In this document: positions 14,326 through 16,148 of the stretch, piece by piece
How positions within the stretch are numbered: the first letter of the stretch is position 1
Layout of the letters: the number at the start of each line of letters is the position of its first letter
NCBI GenBank assembly: GCA_023387295.1
Contig: JAEWIG010000252.1
Location: 1-16,148, forward strand
DNA length: 16,148 nt
Direction of reading: 5' to 3'
Source of the DNA: Bacillota bacterium
GTDB taxonomy: Bacteria > Bacillota > Bacilli > Bacillales > Cytobacillaceae
Notes under the pieces: model-generated
The model's input: the letters and a program-made list of their open reading frames with translations, nothing else
Databases searched by the model: none
What the model was told of the DNA's origin: nothing
Position numbers and translations under genes: made by a program

Positions 14326-15060
14326 ATGACGAATTATATCGATCCTTCTGCTCAAGTAGATTCAACTGCAAAAGTAGGACATTTTTCTGTTATCGAAAAA
14401 GATGTAAAAATCGGTAAAAATGTAGTTGTCGGTAATCGTGTAACGATTCATGAAGGTACTGTTATTGGGGATAACACGACAATTGCAGATGGAGCCGTTG
14501 TTGGGAAACCACCTAAACCTGCAAAGACAAGTACAGTTAAACTTTCAGATTCAATCCCAGCCTTAGAAATTGGCGAGGATGTAACAGTTGGAGCGAACTG
14601 TGTCATTTATCGAGGAGCAACAATTGGGTCAAACACACTAATCGCAGACTTAGCTAGTGTGAGAGAAAATGTTGAAATTGGCGATTACGTTATCGTTGGA
14701 CGTGGTGTGACAGTTGAAAACTATGTAAAGATTGGCGAACGGACAAAAATCCAATCGAACTCTTATATCACTGCGTATACAACACTAGAAGAGCGTGTGT
14801 TTATTGCGCCATGTGTGACAACGACAAATGATAATTTCATGGGTAGAACGGAAGAACGCTTTGATAAAATTAAAGGCGCATATGTTAAAAAAGGAGCGCG
14901 TGTTGGTGGTGCTTCTATTATCCTTCCAGGCATTACAGTTGAGGAAGAAACGTTTGTCGCTGCTGGTGCGTTAGTGACAAAGGATACAGAACCGAAGACA
15001 TTGATAAAAGGTGTTCCTGCGAAATTCGTCAAGATGGTTGACGAGCGGGAGCTGTTATAG
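14326..15060 (+). CDS. wbpD: WbpD-type hexapeptide-repeat N-acetyltransferase
   Basis: A 244-residue left-handed beta-helix acyltransferase with many hexapeptide repeats ([LIV]-G-x-x-x-x), for example VKIGKNVVVGNRVTIHEGTV, IGEDVTVGANCVIYRGATIG and IGDYVIVGRGVTVENYVKIG. The C-terminal end KGARVGGASIILPGI...VAAGALVTKD...KGVPAKFV is the standard end of sugar O/N-acetyltransferases. Beside WbpA and WbpE types, the likely role is acetyl-CoA-dependent acetylation of the 3-amino group to give UDP-GlcNAc(3NAc)A. It is longer than classical WbpD (about 190 residues) because of an extra N-terminal run of repeats. GGGAG lies 7 bases before the ATG. It is tightly followed by the flippase gene (1-base gap). 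The 20-bp repeat array directly upstream separates it from wbpA, so its expression may differ. Confidence 0.85.
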   Translation: MTNYIDPSAQVDSTAKVGHFSVIEKDVKIGKNVVVGNRVTIHEGTVIGDNTTIADGAVVGKPPKPAKTSTVKLSDSIPALEIGEDVTVGANCVIYRGATIGSNTLIADLASVRENVEIGDYVIVGRGVTVENYVKIGERTKIQSNSYITAYTTLEERVFIAPCVTTTNDNFMGRTEERFDKIKGAYVKKGARVGGASIILPGITVEEETFVAAGALVTKDTEPKTLIKGVPAKFVKMVDERELL

Positions 15061-15061
15061 G

Positions 15062-16148
15062 GTGTTCGCCCAAATTAAGCGTTTAGGAGCGGATTCGCTC
15101 CTTTACGCATTTATGAACGTAGGTACGAAGCTGATAGCCTTTATCATGCTTCCGGTTTATACATCTTTTCTCCCTGATCCTGAGCAATATGGCGTAATAG
15201 ACCTTTTAGATCGCTATACATCAATGCTAACTTTTCTTGTTATCTTTGGAACTGACTCAGCTCTGGCCTTTTACTACTTTGATACTGAAGATAAGAAGAA
15301 AAGGCTTGATTATGTCCGTTCGGTAATGACTTTTAGATTACTAATGGTTTTAATCATTGCTATCGTCTTTCTTATCGGTGGTCAATGGCTCACACAGCTC
15401 TTAATAGATGATGCCAAGCTTTATTATTTGTTCTATATAGCCATTGGGGTTTTGGCCTTAGATACAATCATCGCCATGATCTTAACGGTTCTTCGGTATG
15501 ATTTTTTTACAAAAAAGGTCGTAACCTTTACTATTTTGAAAATGCTCTTAATTGCCGTATTTTCTTACGGATTTTTAGCCTATATTGCCCCAACTATCGA
15601 TAGCATTATGTATGGAAGGCTAATTAGTGTTGCGATTGTAGCATTACTTTTAATTAAGCCTTTATTGAAATACATGAAATTTACCTTTAATAAAAAAATA
15701 CTAAAGGAAATCCTATCTTATGCCATTCCACTCGTCCCTGCATCATTAGCCTTTTGGGTCATTGTTAATGCTAACTCATTTCTCTTAAAAGCATTTACTT
15801 CATTACATGAAGTAGGTATTTATGGTGCAGCAGTTAAGTTCGCTTCATTAATCACCCTATTAACAAGTGGAGTTCAAATGGCATGGAGACCTTTTTCGAT
15901 GTCATTAAAGGAAAAAAAGGACAGTCCTGTTTTATTTGCAAAGCTGTATTATGGTATTCTGTTAGTAGGAACAATAGGTATCCTAATGGTTGCCACTCTC
16001 ATGCCGTGGATTATTCAAGTATTAGGGGATAATTATCAAGAAGCATACCAATATGTTGCGGTCTTATCAGCTGTTACCTTCTTGAATTTTTTCTATATGA
16101 TCATTTCAGTCGGAATCTTTTTCTCGAAGCAAACGAAGATTATCTCGT
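15062..16148 (+). CDS. Wzx-type oligosaccharide flippase, 3' end beyond the window
   Basis: An open frame from GTG 15062 to the window edge (362 codons, no stop), beginning FAQIKRLGADSLLYAFMNVG and KLIAFIMLPVYTSFL. It has about ten strongly hydrophobic segments and the pattern ADSLLYAF...LPVYTSFL.PEQYGVIDLL typical of the polysaccharide-biosynthesis (PST/MOP) exporter family. Positions about 220-250 (ILSYAIPLVPASLAFWVIVNAN, mid-protein) match the second-half repeat of these flippases. It would move the undecaprenyl-linked oligosaccharide across the membrane, ahead of Wzy and Wzz. The start is one base after the wbpD stop, with GGGAG about 10 bases upstream, so the two are probably translated together. 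Full-length family members have about 430-500 residues, so perhaps a quarter is missing. Confidence 0.88.
   Translation, partial: MFAQIKRLGADSLLYAFMNVGTKLIAFIMLPVYTSFLPDPEQYGVIDLLDRYTSMLTFLVIFGTDSALAFYYFDTEDKKKRLDYVRSVMTFRLLMVLIIAIVFLIGGQWLTQLLIDDAKLYYLFYIAIGVLALDTIIAMILTVLRYDFFTKKVVTFTILKMLLIAVFSYGFLAYIAPTIDSIMYGRLISVAIVALLLIKPLLKYMKFTFNKKILKEILSYAIPLVPASLAFWVIVNANSFLLKAFTSLHEVGIYGAAVKFASLITLLTSGVQMAWRPFSMSLKEKKDSPVLFAKLYYGILLVGTIGILMVATLMPWIIQVLGDNYQEAYQYVAVLSAVTFLNFFYMIISVGIFFSKQTKIIS

Overview
The window looks like a chromosomal segment of a low-GC Gram-positive, most probably Bacillaceae. The evidence is AT-rich DNA, strong AGGAGG-type ribosome sites with several TTG/GTG starts, an accessory SecA2 next to a SlaP-type S-layer assembly protein, and a TagO-like enzyme. 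I cannot name the species from the sequence alone.

Left part (1-5640): a surface-protein neighbourhood. Three exported proteins carry the same roughly 80-residue module, each joined to a different enzyme: a Pro-Pro endopeptidase/anthrax-lethal-factor-like zinc protease (212-1120), a phosphodiester glycosidase (NAGPA-type) with C-terminal Ig-like and carbohydrate-binding-like regions (1577-4072), and an NlpC/P60 peptidoglycan endopeptidase (4860-5585). A 135-residue cytoplasmic protein of unknown function with its own promoter and terminator (4210-4617) sits between them. The gaps hold four copies of a structured 79-bp palindromic element, and a WalR-type box precedes the NlpC/P60 gene.

Middle (5736-9293): on the minus strand, secA2 followed by a slaP-like gene, convergent with the NlpC/P60 gene and separated from it by a perfect bidirectional terminator hairpin. 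SecA2/SlaP is the known accessory export route for S-layer proteins in the Bacillus anthracis group. In Listeria, SecA2 exports the NlpC/P60 protein p60 encoded beside it. The three module proteins are therefore reasonable candidate clients, although this is inference.

Right part (9294 to the end): on the plus strand, an envelope-polysaccharide cluster. It has a TagO/WecA-like lipid-carrier phosphotransferase, a DegT/WbpE-type aminotransferase, a Wzz-like chain-length protein, a shattered remnant of a WbpB-type Gfo/Idh dehydrogenase, a WbpA-type UDP-GlcNAc 6-dehydrogenase, a WbpD-type hexapeptide acetyltransferase and the start of a Wzx-type flippase that runs off the window. WbpA-WbpB-WbpE-WbpD would make UDP-diacetamido-glucuronic acid. 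WbpB survives only as about 13 N-terminal plus about 37 C-terminal codons, leaving an apparent gap in the pathway. Between wbpA and wbpD lies a striking array of about 14.5 degenerate 20-bp repeats whose GATATATC palindromes recur every two helical turns.

The most interesting signals are the shared module on three different wall-acting enzymes beside secA2-slaP, the internally deleted wbpB, the helically phased repeat array, and the dispersed palindromic element.
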